Assembly (NCBI RefSeq): GCF_963583255.1
Contig: NC_084813.1
Location: forward strand, 14,246,001 to 14,310,000
Direction of reading: 5' to 3'
Length of the DNA stretch: 64,000 nt
Origin: Pyrus communis
Lineage: Eukaryota; Streptophyta; Magnoliopsida; Rosales; Rosaceae
The notes below the pieces were generated by a model. It had not been told where the DNA came from. It saw only the letters and a program-made list of their open reading frames with translations, and did no database searches. Position 1 is the first letter of the stretch. Every line of letters starts with the position of its first letter. This document shows positions 47,694 to 59,339 of the stretch, piece by piece. The translations under genes were made by a program, and so were the position numbers.

Positions 47694-50600
47694 TACCTGT
47701 TCTGCAAGTTTAATTTGCAGGAGAACAAGGATGAGTCTCCAGATCTCGAAGAACCAAAACCTAATGAGTTATTATCACTATATGACTTGACAGACAAATC
47801 TTTTGTGAACATGTTCAATTTCAACTCAAAAGTGTTTGTATCATCCTTCAATTTATCTGTTCAAGTTGAACAGAACTATTGAACTGATGGTGAATATATT
47901 TTGAGATAATTCTAAAGAATTCTTATATTCAATCATGTTTAATTGGTGTATAAGTGAGATGCAAAATTAATATTGATGCAATTTTATCTACTCAAAAGTG
48001 TTAAAATTGCGTCACTAATGTGAAATTTTGTATTTCAGTTGTGCAAACTCTAATATAATTAGTTTTAGATCTAAAGATGTGACTGGTATTATATGACTTT
48101 TGATGCCATTAATTGTTCATACCTTAAACTTTTAATGAAGAGCTTATGAGAACAAATACTGAACATATATTGTTGATGCAGCTATGACTTCTCTTAACTT
48201 CTCTAATATCGAAACACTAATTGGTTCCAACTATAAGAAGTGGAAGGAAGACATCGAGATAGCCCTTGTCATGATGGATTTCGATTTGGCCTTAAGGGAA
48301 GACAAACTTGCAGCGATAACAGCTACAAGCAGAGCAGAAGAAAAACTGAAGTTTGCTCAATGGGAGAAGGCAAACAAAATGGCTCTCATGATTATGAGGA
48401 GGGCCATGACAAGCAGTGTGAAAGGTGGCATTCCAAAGAGTGACAGTGCAAAAGAATTTTTCTATGCAGTGGGGAACAAATTTAAGGAGTCTAAGAAAGC
48501 TGAAACGAGGAATTTTCTCACAAAACTTACATCCATGAAGTTTGATGGTGTTGGTAGCATGAGAGAACACATACTAAAGATGTCAGACATAGCACAGAAG
48601 TTGAAAGACCTGGAGCATCTGATCACAGATCAGTTTCTAGTGCATATGGCATTGAATTCCTTTAGTGCACAGTATGGTCAGTTGAAAGTGTCATACAACA
48701 CTCAGAAAGTAACCTGGGACATCAATGACTTAATCTCCATGTGTGCACAAGAGGAATTGAGGTTGTCAACTGATAAAGTGGAGACTGTGAACCTAGTTCA
48801 CACAGCAAAGGGCAAACATGTTGCAGTTGATCAGTCATATGTGGCTGCTGGTAAGTAGAAGAAAAACTCACATTTTTCTTCTTTTAAAAATGCTAACCCC
48901 CTTAAACAATCTCAAAAGTTTAAAGCTATCTTTGAAGCACCAAAGCCTTGTTATTTCAACAAAGAAGTTGGTCATCTAAGGAAAGAATGCACTGGTTTTA
49001 AAAATTGGCTTGTTAAGAAAGGTAATGAAATCAATGTTTATGTTTGTTTCGAGTCAAATTTGATTTACGTACCTCCTTATGGTTGGTGGTTTGATGCTCA
49101 ATCCATATTACAAATACCTTGCAGGGTTTCACAAACCTAAAGGAGAGAAATAATGAAGTTTACAATTTTTTTGTTGGGAATGGGAGCAAAGTAGCAGTCG
49201 AGTCAGTTAGCAGTGTCTCTTTAAAGCTTTCTTTTGGTTTTATTTTGTTTTTAAGTCCAGTACTCTATGTACCTTCCATGAGAAAGAATTTGATTTCAGC
49301 TTCTAAGTGAAATCAGGCTATACTTTTATTGGAGACATTGAAGGTGTAAGACTTTTCCATTCGAATAAATTAGACACCTTGCTTGGTTACACCTTCCTTC
49401 ATGTTGATATGTGGCAATTGCAGTGTGATTATTTACATGAATGCTTTACAGTTTATCATATTGGTTCCAAGAGACTGTCTCAAAATGAAAACTCTCCTAT
49501 ACTTTGGCATAAAAGACTCGACCACATATCCAAAGAAAGACTTGTGATTTTAACTAAACAAAATCTCATCCTAAACCTTGATTTTGAAACTCTCCCAACT
49601 TGCATTGATTGTTTCAAAGGGAAAATGACCAATACTAGAAAATTAGGATCCACAAGAAGCAACCAACTATTAGAGATAATCTATACAGATGTGTGTGGCC
49701 CTTTCCCAAATAAAACAATTTGTGGCAACTAATGCTTTGTCATTTTCATTGACGATTTTTCAAGATATTGTTATGTATACCTTATATCTGAAAAATCTTT
49801 TGTTCTTGACTGTTTTAAGACATACAAAACTGAGGTTGAAAACTAGCTAAAAAAGAGCATTAAAATAGTGAGATCGGATAGGGGTGGTGAGTATTTTGGC
49901 AGGTTCACAAAGACTGGACAACACGAGGGGGCCTTTGCGTCTTACCTTGAAGCCTCGGGGATCATTGCTCAATACACCACTCCAGGTACTCCACATCAAA
50001 ATAGAGTGGCAGAAAGGAAGAACAGAACCCTAAAGGACATGATTCGATCCATGTTTTCAAGGTCTAAACTTCCAATCTGTTGCGGGGAGAAGCACTCAAA
50101 ACAACAAACTATACATTCAATAAGGCTCTAAGCAAGTCTTTCAAAGTTAGACTTTTTGAAGCATGGACAGGAAAAAGGCCAAGCTTCAATCATTTTCATG
50201 TCTGGGAATGTAAAGCTGAGACACGGTTTTATAATCCTCACAAGAAAAAGTTGGATCTGAGAACTGTAAGTTGCAGGTTCATTGGATATGCTGACAAGTC
50301 CAAGGGTTTTAAGTTCTATCGTCCTGATTCTCACACTAGAATTCAGGAGACCAACAATGCAAAGTTTATTGAAGATCTTGAAGAAGAAACAATTTAACAC
50401 ATCAGCTCAAATTTCGAAGAAGTTGGAAATGAAATTGGTTAGCCCTTTGCAACAACTGATGCACTGTTACTTGGAACTCAAGAAAACTCATTTACTTTCC
50501 CAACTATTTTACAAACTACTTAACCAATGAACACCATGTCTTTTCCTGAAACATTGAATGGTTATGATCCTGAACCTCAAATCCCCGAGCACCCAGTCCT

Positions 50601-53600
50601 TTAGGATGCTGCTCAACCATTACAAGAAGTGTAGTTGCCTATTAGACAGTCAAACAGGCAAAGAAAACCAGTGATTCTACCTGATTTTGTGTAGCTACAA
50701 GAGACTGAATATGATATAGGAAATGATGATGATCTTCTAACTTTTAATCAAACTATCAATAGCTTAAGAACAGACTTATGGCGTGCAGCTATGGTCGAAG
50801 AACTTGTAGCTATGGAGAAGAACCAAGTTTGGACACTGGTACCACTTCCATGCAATGCTAAGCCTTTTGGCTGCAAATGGTTGTTCAAAACTAAAAGAAA
50901 TGCAAAGAGAAAGGTTGAAAGACACAAAGCTAGTCTTGTAGCTAAGGGTTTTACACAACGGGATGGTATTGACTATAATGAAACCTTTTAACGAGTTTCA
51001 TCCAAAGGCTTTTTGAGGGTGATCATGGCTTCAACATCACATTTCAATTTGGAATTACATCAAATGGATGTAAAATCAGCCTTTCTCAATGGTGTTTTGG
51101 ATGAAGAAATAGTATTGGTTCAGCCACTAGGTTTTGAGTAGAAAGGGAAGGAGTCTATGGTCTGCAAACTTAACAAATCGATCTATTGGTTAAAGCAATC
51201 ATCTAGGCAGTGGTACATCAAATTTGACCATGTTAACTGAAAGGTTTGATATGAAAGATCTTGGTGATGCTTATTTCGTTCTTGGTATTGAGATTGAGTG
51301 AGATAGATCCAAGAGGATGCTAAGGTTATCTCAAAAGTCCTATATTGACAAAATCATGAAGAGGTTCAACATAGAGAAATGTGCAGGTGGCGAGCTTCCC
51401 ATTGCAAAGGGTGATAAGCTTAGCATTGACCAAGTTGAGAATTTGGAAATGGTGGCTTATTCCAATTCAGATTTGGCAGGTTGTGTTGATGATAGAAAGT
51501 CTACAAGTGGATATGTTTTTCTTTTTGCTACTTGTGCAATTTCGTGGAAAAGCTCCAAGCAAAAGGTGATTTCTTCTTCAACTATGGAGGTTGAGTTTAT
51601 TGGTTGTTACATTACCACCAAACAAGCAATCTGGTTGAGGAATTTTATCATGGAATTGAAGGTTGTAGACTCAGTTGAAAAATCGATAACTATTTACTGT
51701 GACAACAAGGCTGCAGTCTTCTTTTCTAGAAACAACAAGATGTCCATTGCTTGCGGATTAATGGACATTAAGTACTTGCGTGTGAGAGTTGAAGTCAGAA
51801 AATGACTGATCAACATAGTTCATATTGGAACTGATTTTATGGTAGCTGATCCAATGACTAAGGGCTTACCAGTGGGAGTGTTCAAGAAACATGTCTACTA
51901 CATGGGGATGCGAGAGGATTTTGATTATGTTAATGAGTGGGAGTAGTAAACCCATTGATTGTTTTTCTGTTATGTTTCCTTTCGATTAATTGGATGCTTT
52001 CATAATGTTTTGTTCTCATGTTATGTTATAGTAATAATATGAGCCATACTTTTGTATGAGGCTCAGTTCAGGAGTTGAATGTTGTTTATCAACTTAAAAC
52101 CTTTGAATTCTGTCAAACAACACAATGCTTATGGTGAAGAGATTACATACTGCATTTATGGTTTAGTATTCGAAGCCATAAGTGACAGGTTGTTAAAGGT
52201 TGAATTGCAACTTTTGGGGACTCAATGATCACCTTAGTCTTAGCCAATGTAATATAATTTTTCTTGGACACTCAAGTGGGAGAATGTAAGATGTGAGTGT
52301 CAAGAAGAATGAGTTCCTGTTCCCGACAAACTGATAGCTCAGTATGTGAGTTACCATGTTGAGGAAATTTCGATCCTACTTGGCTAAGATTAAGAGTCCT
52401 AATAACATGCAATTATATTCTTGTAACCTTATCAAGTCTTGACAAGAGTTCAATATCAACAAAGACTATACCGAAACCCTAATCTGTTTGGACTATCCAA
52501 GGTATCAGTTAATAGGCTTGATATCAAGGAAGTTTGGATATATATAGGGAGGTCCCTGCACTCATAGTGCCATCCCTTTTTAGCAAACCCTATTCTAGCT
52601 GGATTATTGGCTGCTGAGTGTAGAAGATCTTCTATCATTCATTGTAGCAATGTCGAGCTCTTCTTCAGGTAAGTCTATTATGTTTACGTATGCATGTCAT
52701 TGTATGTATGTGATTCTATGCATGCAGTGTTTAAATAACTAACATCATCTACCTTCAACTTGGACAAGATTTGGAAGTTGCATGCATGCATTTCTTCCTT
52801 CAACATGCATTGATTCCAACGAGTTATCGTATCCAATCGAATCCTAGACACTTAATTTGTAATACCAGGAATATGCAGGGAGGGTTGAGAATTTATGTAT
52901 AGTTTTTTAGGTAGACATATGAAAATAAATGCTTCTGAACTTTTGAGTTTTCTTGACTTACTTGTTGATCGGCAGCGTGACTGTGATTAAGGGAAGGGCT
53001 ATAACTGCCTCCTAATAACTTGTGGTTCATCTTTTCGTCAGCAAGTTCTCTCAGTTTATTCAGTGTCGGCAGTATCACAGTGCCAAGATCTGGCCTGTCC
53101 TTTCGTCTAAGTTCTGCACATTGGATTGCTAGCTTTGCAAAGCTCAAGGCTTCTTCATATGGCCAATCAGGCACAGCTGGGTCTAGCATCCCCTCAAATG
53201 TGCCCTTTTCAATTGCAGTTTCGACCTGGTGAGTCAACCCCATAGGTGGCCTACTTGTTACCAATTGAAGAAGCATAATGCCCAAGGAGTACACATCAGA
53301 TTTTACACCAAGCATTCCTGTCTGCTGATACTCAGGGTCAATATAGCAGAATGTTCCGGCAGTTGCTGTCATGAGGCACTGTGTCACGTTTTCAGCAACA
53401 GCTGGGACAAGTCTGGCTAATCCGACATCACTAATCTTGCTCACGTAGTTTTGATCTAGCAAAATGTTGCCCGGCTTGAGGTCACGGTGCACCAAGGGTT
53501 CCGGCTTGGTCTGGTGAAGAAAAAGTAGGCCTGTGGCAACCTCAGCTGCTATTTGGAACCTCAGTTGCCAAGATAGAGCTGGGGTGTTCCCTTTCCTTGA

Positions 53601-56600
53601 GAGACAGTCGTCTAAGCTTCCATTGGCCATGTATTCATATACTAGAATGCCATACTCTGGACAGGCTCCTAGAAGTAACACCATGTTGGGATGTCGAATG
53701 CAGCTAAGTATGTCGATCTGCATTGAATCATGAAAGAAGAGGTTAGCTAAATTTTTCCATATAATATCTTTCTACTTTTATGTTTGTCGGATGAAACTTA
53801 GAACGAAATGTAAGATAATAAGCATGCTGTAAAAGAAAAAATGCATGTTCAACTTGTAACGGAAACTAGAATGTAGGATAGCTAATTTTATTCGAAAATC
53901 TTTGGCCATTGTGTGGAGTTCACTACTTATACTTACCTTTGTCCAATGGAATTTGTTTTAGCACAAAACCAAGTTAAAAGAAAATTTAACGAATCATGAG
54001 AGCTAGTCAAGATTCTCTGTCCCTTTACCTCTTTCTGAAACTGTGACCTTCCTTGAGCAGCATCCGGACGCAAGACCTTGACTGCAACAGGTGTGTGATC
54101 GAGGTAGCACTTATAGACAGGACCATAACCTCCTTCCCCAATTTTTCGAGATGGCAAAAAGTGTTCTGTTGCTTCTTCAATCTCCTCAATGGAATACCTC
54201 CTATACTTGTCATCAGTGTGGGCTAGATTTGATAATAGCTTCCTCATGTCCTCTGCTTCTCTAAGAGCCTTAATTTCTGCGTTTGCCCGTTTATTTGACT
54301 CCAACTCTGCAATCCTTTTAGCTGCATCAGCTGCTTCTATGGCTGCCTTGCACCTAGCTTTTTCTCTCTCCGCAACTGCCTGTGCTGCTTCTTGAGCCAA
54401 TCGTGCTTCCTCAAGTTTTTGTTCCTCTTCAGCCCTCCAGCTGTGCAGCTCCATTTCCTACAGGGGACGTAAGTTTGAATGGAATCATGAAAAAATGCAG
54501 GAAAAAAAAATCTAACTTGCACTCACTTTCTGTTTAGCTGTAAGTGCTTCTCTGCATGCCGTACTGTACATGTCCATTGTTTGCTTCAGCTCTAGCTTTA
54601 GCCTCCTCATCTCCGATTCTACTTCTTCCTGCATCAGTTTAATAAATGCAGTGAAAAAAATCATCTAGACAGTGTACGGAAAGATATTGCAACAAAATTT
54701 GAGAAAGGGATGATGGTGAAAAAAATCATCATATAAGGTGTAAAAGGTTTGAGATTTTCGGATGCTTACCAGGTTCTCTGATGACCATGAAGATGATGTT
54801 TGGTTGCTTTCATGTGAAATTGACAAGAACTCTTGCGGAAAATTGAGTTCTGCGAACTTAGGTCCTAGGCGCATTGATCCAAAGCTTTGGTCTGAGATGG
54901 TAGATAGCCGCCCTCTGTCCATATATTCATACATCACAGATGAAGCTCGGTCAGTGCTTGCCCTGTCGGAGCTTATAAATGATCTCTCACTTTCCGATTC
55001 TGAGAACCCTCCACTAATCCTTCCATTACTAAAACCTCCTCCTCTTGTATATATATATCTGTTTCCAATCAGGACGATGGATCAGTCTTTTCGGTAGATT
55101 ACATGGCATCAATCACTACGCATACCAGCATTGTGAGAAGAAATTGCCTTGCCATGTCATGTTGTACCCAAAAACCAGGTTTAGTATGCTATGACTTACC
55201 TGGCAGCTTCATCTGGCAAGTTACGAGGCTTGAACGATGGTCTGGCTGCTGGATAGAGAGGATCCAAAAAATGCGTTTATTATTGCTCAAGCAAAATTGG
55301 TTTTGAAGATAGCTTACTTAATAATTGAAAGAAACAAACCTTTCAAGTACATATTCTGTCCTGGTGTTTCAGCTGCTTTAGCACTTTGCTGATTTAATGC
55401 CTCTATTTGGGCAAGTAGTGGAGAACTGTAAGCTGCTGGACGAGAAGCATGTCGCTCAGAGTGGATTTTCCCTTTGGAGATGACATATACGGTGCAGAAA
55501 TCAGGTGCCCCTTTTGATACACTGCTTGGAATACTTGATGATTTGAATCTGAATGAGAAAATCATCGATTTTTAAGCACCCTAAATGATTCCACACAACC
55601 GTATGTTGGGTTTACATGTACTATGGCATCGATAAATGTGTCATATTTCTTACTGATTACACTTATGAGAGTCAAATACATTAACCATGACATTTTGAAA
55701 ACAATCAACGTGTTCCTGCTTGGATCAGCATCATGCTATTATTTTACGGAATATTGAGTAACAATATGTTTTCATCGATAGTGCGTGCTTTTGCTCGCGG
55801 ATAATGCTTTTTCTTATTGTAACATTTTGTTCAATTGTCATTCTTTGCATGATAGAAAAATCTAATAAAGGTAAATATTAGACCGAGGCAATTACCTTAT
55901 AAATCCATGCTTTGTTGGAGCTCCCAGAACCAAATTCTCAATTGCAGCGCAAGAAGCATATTCTGTTACTGCTTTTGCTATATCTGAGTTTTCAAGTATG
56001 ATATCAATGCAGTTTATCTGAGAAAACAAATTTGCAAGACATGAGAAAACAATTGAAAAGTAACAAAAATATAACCATACAAAACCACGAATCATAATAC
56101 AAGTAATGCGATGATAATTCACTCTTCCCAAAAGGGTACATTTATTTGATTTTTAAATGATGGTATGTACTTTTTAAGACAAGTTTTTGTAAGACACGCT
56201 TTGATATGTATAATGTGTTCACTGCAAAGTCTGATAATGCATGAGATTTTAGGGTTCTGCTCCAAAAAAATTGATAAAGCATTTCTTGCAGGGTGGTCAT
56301 GGAATAAGCTTTCAAAGGAAGAGCTCCAAAACCTACGTCCTTACGAGCACAATAGCAATGGAAGGTAAGGAACAGATCCTTGGTCATCTTTTCAAGCTGC
56401 TGTTTGTGCGGTGATTGAAACGGATTGTTTATATTGCATACAATGGCATTGTTTCCAGCTACTGCACCAAAAATAGAAGTTGTAACACTGTCTACCATTG
56501 AAAAGTAAATTTTTAGCTCCAGATAGAGACAGATTACATGAAGAACAAACTGATGATGTCTTCTGAACAACATGTAGTAAAATGACAGTTTGGCCCTTGG

Positions 56601-56727
56601 TGAGAAGATGCTCAGCAGCCCATCGGAGTGCATTTTGGCTCCCCTTCTGATTGTCTATGGCAACTGCCACCAATCCATTTCCTCCTGCGCCCTTCTTTGC
56701 AACATTTCCTCCTTTTACAGACCACAT
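46647..56727 (-). CDS. USP-domain receptor-like cytoplasmic kinase (RLCK IX type), no U-box
   Basis: Cytoplasmic Ser/Thr kinase with an N-terminal universal stress protein fold, related to the plant U-box kinases but ending before any U-box. Eleven exons: 56538-56727, 56337-56461, 55896-56017, 55340-55548, 55200-55245, 54770-55058, 54527-54628, 54029-54457, 52962-53717, 46745-46838 and 46647-46660. They total 2376 bases, 791 residues plus stop, with phases consistent. Residues about 15-150: USP domain (GLVAVAIDNQKGSQNALRWA). About 150-330: Ser-rich linker. About 330-440: Glu/Ala coiled coil. About 460-725: kinase with GEGGYGPV loop, VAVKVL lysine and HRDLKPGNILL; DFG is replaced by DVG, usual in this group. 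Start chosen at MWSVKGG by family likeness. The intron at 46839-52961 holds a copia element. Confidence 0.9.
47021..47480 (+). repeat. Copia 5' LTR
   Basis: 460 bases, TG...CA ends, followed within two bases by the primer-binding site. Pairs with 52285-52744. Confidence 0.95.
47483..47494 (+). other. Copia primer-binding site (initiator Met tRNA)
   Basis: TGGTATCAGAGC two bases after the 5' LTR. Confidence 0.92.
47646..47694. repeat. Compound (TA)n(GT)n microsatellite
   Basis: TA run then GT run in the leader of the copia element, between primer site and gag. Confidence 0.95.
48184..48858 (+). CDS. Copia Gag protein
   Basis: Open frame of 224 codons of the UBN2/gag-polypeptide type, which forms the capsid of copia virus-like particles. 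Visible blocks: the N-terminal GSNYKKWKEDIEIAL, the central FFYAVGNKFKESKKAETRNF and MREHILKMSDIAQKLKDLEH. Ends at a stop in VAAGK, before the zinc knuckle. The knuckle follows at about 48946-48991 in the same general stretch as CYFNKEVGHLRKEC, where the second Cys of C-x2-C-x4-H-x4-C is Asn. Gag is therefore cut off from its knuckle and the knuckle is damaged. Confidence 0.85.
   Translation: MTSLNFSNIETLIGSNYKKWKEDIEIALVMMDFDLALREDKLAAITATSRAEEKLKFAQWEKANKMALMIMRRAMTSSVKGGIPKSDSAKEFFYAVGNKFKESKKAETRNFLTKLTSMKFDGVGSMREHILKMSDIAQKLKDLEHLITDQFLVHMALNSFSAQYGQLKVSYNTQKVTWDINDLISMCAQEELRLSTDKVETVNLVHTAKGKHVAVDQSYVAAGK
49119..51900 (+). pseudogene. Copia pol (integrase, reverse transcriptase, RNase H), broken
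   Basis: Pre-integrase block with LWHKRLDHISKERL and CIDCFKGKM (about 49500-49625). Integrase core follows, with the first Asp in IIYTDVCGPF, then SDRGGEYF and TPGTPHQNRVAERKNRT (to about 50130). Reverse transcriptase part has MEKNQVWTLVPLP, FGCKWLFKTKR and VAKGFTQRDGIDYNETF (50791-50991), then LHQMDVKSAFLNG. The YVDD region is missing: the frame jumps from RQWYIKFDHV to ERFDMKDLGDAYFVLGIEI near 51235. RNase H has NSDLAGCVDDRKSTSGYVF and IYCDNKAAV (51440-51760). Stops include one at about 49730. Confidence 0.88.
52285..52744 (+). repeat. Copia 3' LTR
   Basis: 460 bases, same ends as the 5' LTR. Preceded by the purine-rich tract CAAGTGGGAGAA (52273-52284), the likely plus-strand primer. Confidence 0.95.
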
Positions 56728-57398
56728 TTTCTCAAAATCCTCTATGAAAAATGGAATGTTTCTAGGATACAGTTTTCTATGGGGACATCCGAGAATACTA
56801 GAATGATACAGAGAAGATAAGCATGACTTCTCCACAAAGATGATACGCATAAATCGAGAATGTTAACTGGCCTAGAGATCTATGAGTCCTGAAACCTGTT
56901 CTTCCTGATGAAACGAATATAAAAATAAAAATAAATTACTATACTTTAGATTTAGGGTTTACAAGAACTTAGGCGGTACAACAGGCATATGAGTTTTTGC
57001 ATTTGTTTGGTCTTTCTTTCCTTTTTTTTCTTTTCGTTCAGAACCTGGCGGTTTTTCTATTTTGGCTTTTCAAATAGAAGCCTCAGAATTCAGGAGGTAG
57101 CCTGGCGATTGAGAGAGTTGTTGCCAAAAGTAGAAGATCTAAGAGTAGGCAATGGATATCCCCCTCTCTCTCACAAAATACTTTTTTTTTTTTAGTGACG
57201 ATAAATCTGGGTGAGGATTTGAATTTTGAATTTTGAATTTTGAATTTTTAAGCTAACTACTATAAATATTTGATGTTGTAACACAATGTGATTAAGTAAA
57301 TTCCGAATGTAGATAAATAATGAATTCTTTGAAATCTAGAAGATCTTTCTTATTAGACCTTGTATTACTTGGTGAACAAATTATTCTTTCCTTCTTAT
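56728..57398. other. Kinase 5' leader/promoter and spacer
   Basis: The reading stays open upstream of the chosen start to 56850, so a longer N-terminus cannot be excluded. Beyond that it is AT-rich with three GAATTTT-type repeats at 57216-57250. No clear TATA box was assigned. Confidence 0.45.
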
Positions 57399-57407
57399 TA
57401 TTATAAA

Positions 57408-58571
57408 GGGTCAATATTAGTTTACTACCCTTATCTTTCGTGATTTTCAACATTTAGTACATCAATTTTTTTTCGTCCCAAAGTCATACCATCCGTTAGT
57501 CAAACTGTTAATTCTTTCGTTAAGTAATGACGTGACATCTGGACCATAACTGGACGCCATGTGTCATTAAAAATATTAAAATAATTAATTAAATAAAAGT
57601 TAAAAAAAAAAAAAAAAAAAACCCCTGCCCCCAACCCAGAAGAAGAGGGAAAAAAAAAAACCCAGTCCCGACCCAAAAGTAGAAGAAAAAGAAAAAGAAC
57701 CCGAAAGCAAAAGAAGGAAAAAAAAAAATAAAAAAAAACCAGTTCGTCCTCACCCCACCCACCCCCACCCAAAAAACCCAAAACCAGTTCCATCCCCCCA
57801 GAAAAACAAGGAAAAAAAAAAATCAAAAACCCAGTTCATCCTTTCCCCCTAACCCAAAACTTCCCCCAACCCAGAAGAAGTCCCCTTCCCCGTGCCCCCC
57901 CCCCCCCTCTTCTCCCCATCTTCATCTTCTTCCCCCTTCCTACAACCCAAAAAGCAGAAGAGAAAAAAAAAAAAAAAACCAATTTGTCTTCCCCCCTCCC
58001 CACCCCCTCTTCTCCCTGCACCCAACCTCCCCACCTTCGCACCCACCCTCCACACCCAACCTCGCACCCATTACCTGCAGCCCAAAAAAAAAAAAAAAAA
58101 AAAAAAAAAACCCAAATCTTGTTGAGGTGGAATCGGGAAACCTTAGCCAAGCCGGGTGCGGGTTGTAGAATAGAGAAAATAGGGAAAGGGTGGGGTTATA
58201 GAATAGAGAAGGGAGGGAGAGGGTGCGCCGGGGGGGGGGGGTGTAAAGAAATGGGGAGATAGAATACGAGAAGCTTGTAGGTTTTTTTTTTAAATTTTTT
58301 TTTATTATTTTTTTAAAATATTTATTTATTTATAATAATAATAATAATAATTTTTTGAATTTCCATGTGGACCCTTAATGACACGTGGCGCCCATTCATT
58401 GTCTACATATGTGCCACATTATCAGTTAATGGGAGACTTAACAGTTTGATTAACGGATGTATGAGACTGTTCCAAAATTAACACTTTAGGTATGACTCTG
58501 GGAAGCAAAAAAATTTATGTACTAAATGTTGAAAACCACGAAACATGAGGGTAGTAAACTGATATTAACCC
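57408..58571. mobile_element. Mutator-like (MULE) non-autonomous element, 1164 bp
   Basis: Long inverted arms of about 165-215 bases (57408-57570 and 58360-58571) share GTTTACTACCCT, GATTTTCAACATTTAGTACAT-like blocks and ATTAACGGATG-type inner words. A perfect 9-bp duplication TATTATAAA flanks the element at 57399-57407 and 58572-58580, the Mutator hallmark. The interior is extremely strand-biased (C and A on the plus strand) with long homopolymers; its ORFs are low-complexity and not genes. Confidence 0.9.
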
Positions 58572-58692
58572 TATTATAAATAAAGGCACTATACATGATG
58601 AATATCATCACAGAATTTCTCAAGCCTTTCTTCATTTTCCCTTTGCCACACCTTCTTCTTTCTCTTTCTAGATTTTAGGTCACAACTAAGGT

Positions 58693-59135
58693 TTCAAAAG
58701 ACGCTAGTTGGGCGGCGGATTAGGGTCTAGTACTAGGTGAGAGCATAAGCAGACTAGGCAGATTTAAGTAAACTTATTATATATCATCTAAATAAGTGTT
58801 TGTTTATACTTAAAAAATAAATAATTGTATTGGGATATATAAATTGAAAAATAGAATTACATATAGATTAGAAAGTATTGTAACCTATTGAAAACATGGG
58901 GAATCAGAATATAATGAGTGCTCATCTAAGTATTCAACAAGTTACTTACAATTTATTAAAATAAAATAAAATGCAAAATGAAAGTTATCTATTTTCTATC
59001 TAAGTGATAGTCGCAACTTAAATGGGTGACTAGGCGGACGCCTAGACGGGTTAGGCGAACCCCTAATCGAGGCAGTGGCCAACCATCTAGTGCCTAGGGA
59101 AGCCTAGACAGCAGTCGGCAGGGATTTTTAGAATA
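58693..59135. repeat. Dispersed repeat copy 2 (GGGCGGC...CCTAG type)
   Basis: Begins GCTAGTTGGGCGGCGGATTA and contains GCAGACTAGGCAGATTTAAG, an ATAAGTGTTTGTTTATACTTAAAAAATAA-like block, then CGCCTAGACGGGTTAGGCG, ending near GCAGGGATTTTTAGAATAG. Same order as 8690-9275, about 440 against 585 bases. Confidence 0.6.
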
Positions 59136-59339
59136 GTGGTCACAAAATGATATTACCATAATTTGCTTCATTACCCGACGCCTGGCAGAGTCAAAGAAAT
59201 AAAAGGACACCAAGTAGCATAGCATTGTTGTACGGTAGAAAGTATGAATGCTATATGGAAGGGAGAACAGAGCTCTAGCATTGCCATGGATGAAACGACA
59301 TCACAATCATAGATTAAGGGCTAACAGTTAAACTACAAA

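Larger units (their letters stand above)
47021..52744 (+). mobile_element. Ty1/copia retrotransposon with two LTRs, defective
   Basis: 5.7-kb element opposite in strand to the host gene, inside its penultimate intron. LTRs at 47021-47480 and 52285-52744 are each 460 bases, both start TGTAAGATGTGAGT and end AACTAACA, and differ at about 20 sites by eye. Flanks TCGTC (47016-47020) and TCATC (52745-52749) are probably a 5-bp target duplication with one change. Order gag, integrase, reverse transcriptase, RNase H is that of copia. gag is open; pol is broken and partly deleted, so the element cannot move by itself. Confidence 0.93.

Noticed and set aside
57500..58262. ORFs of 72-108 codons on both strands
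   Set aside because: They are homopolymer and Pro/Gly/Phe-rich readings of the C/A-tract interior of the MULE, with no family likeness.
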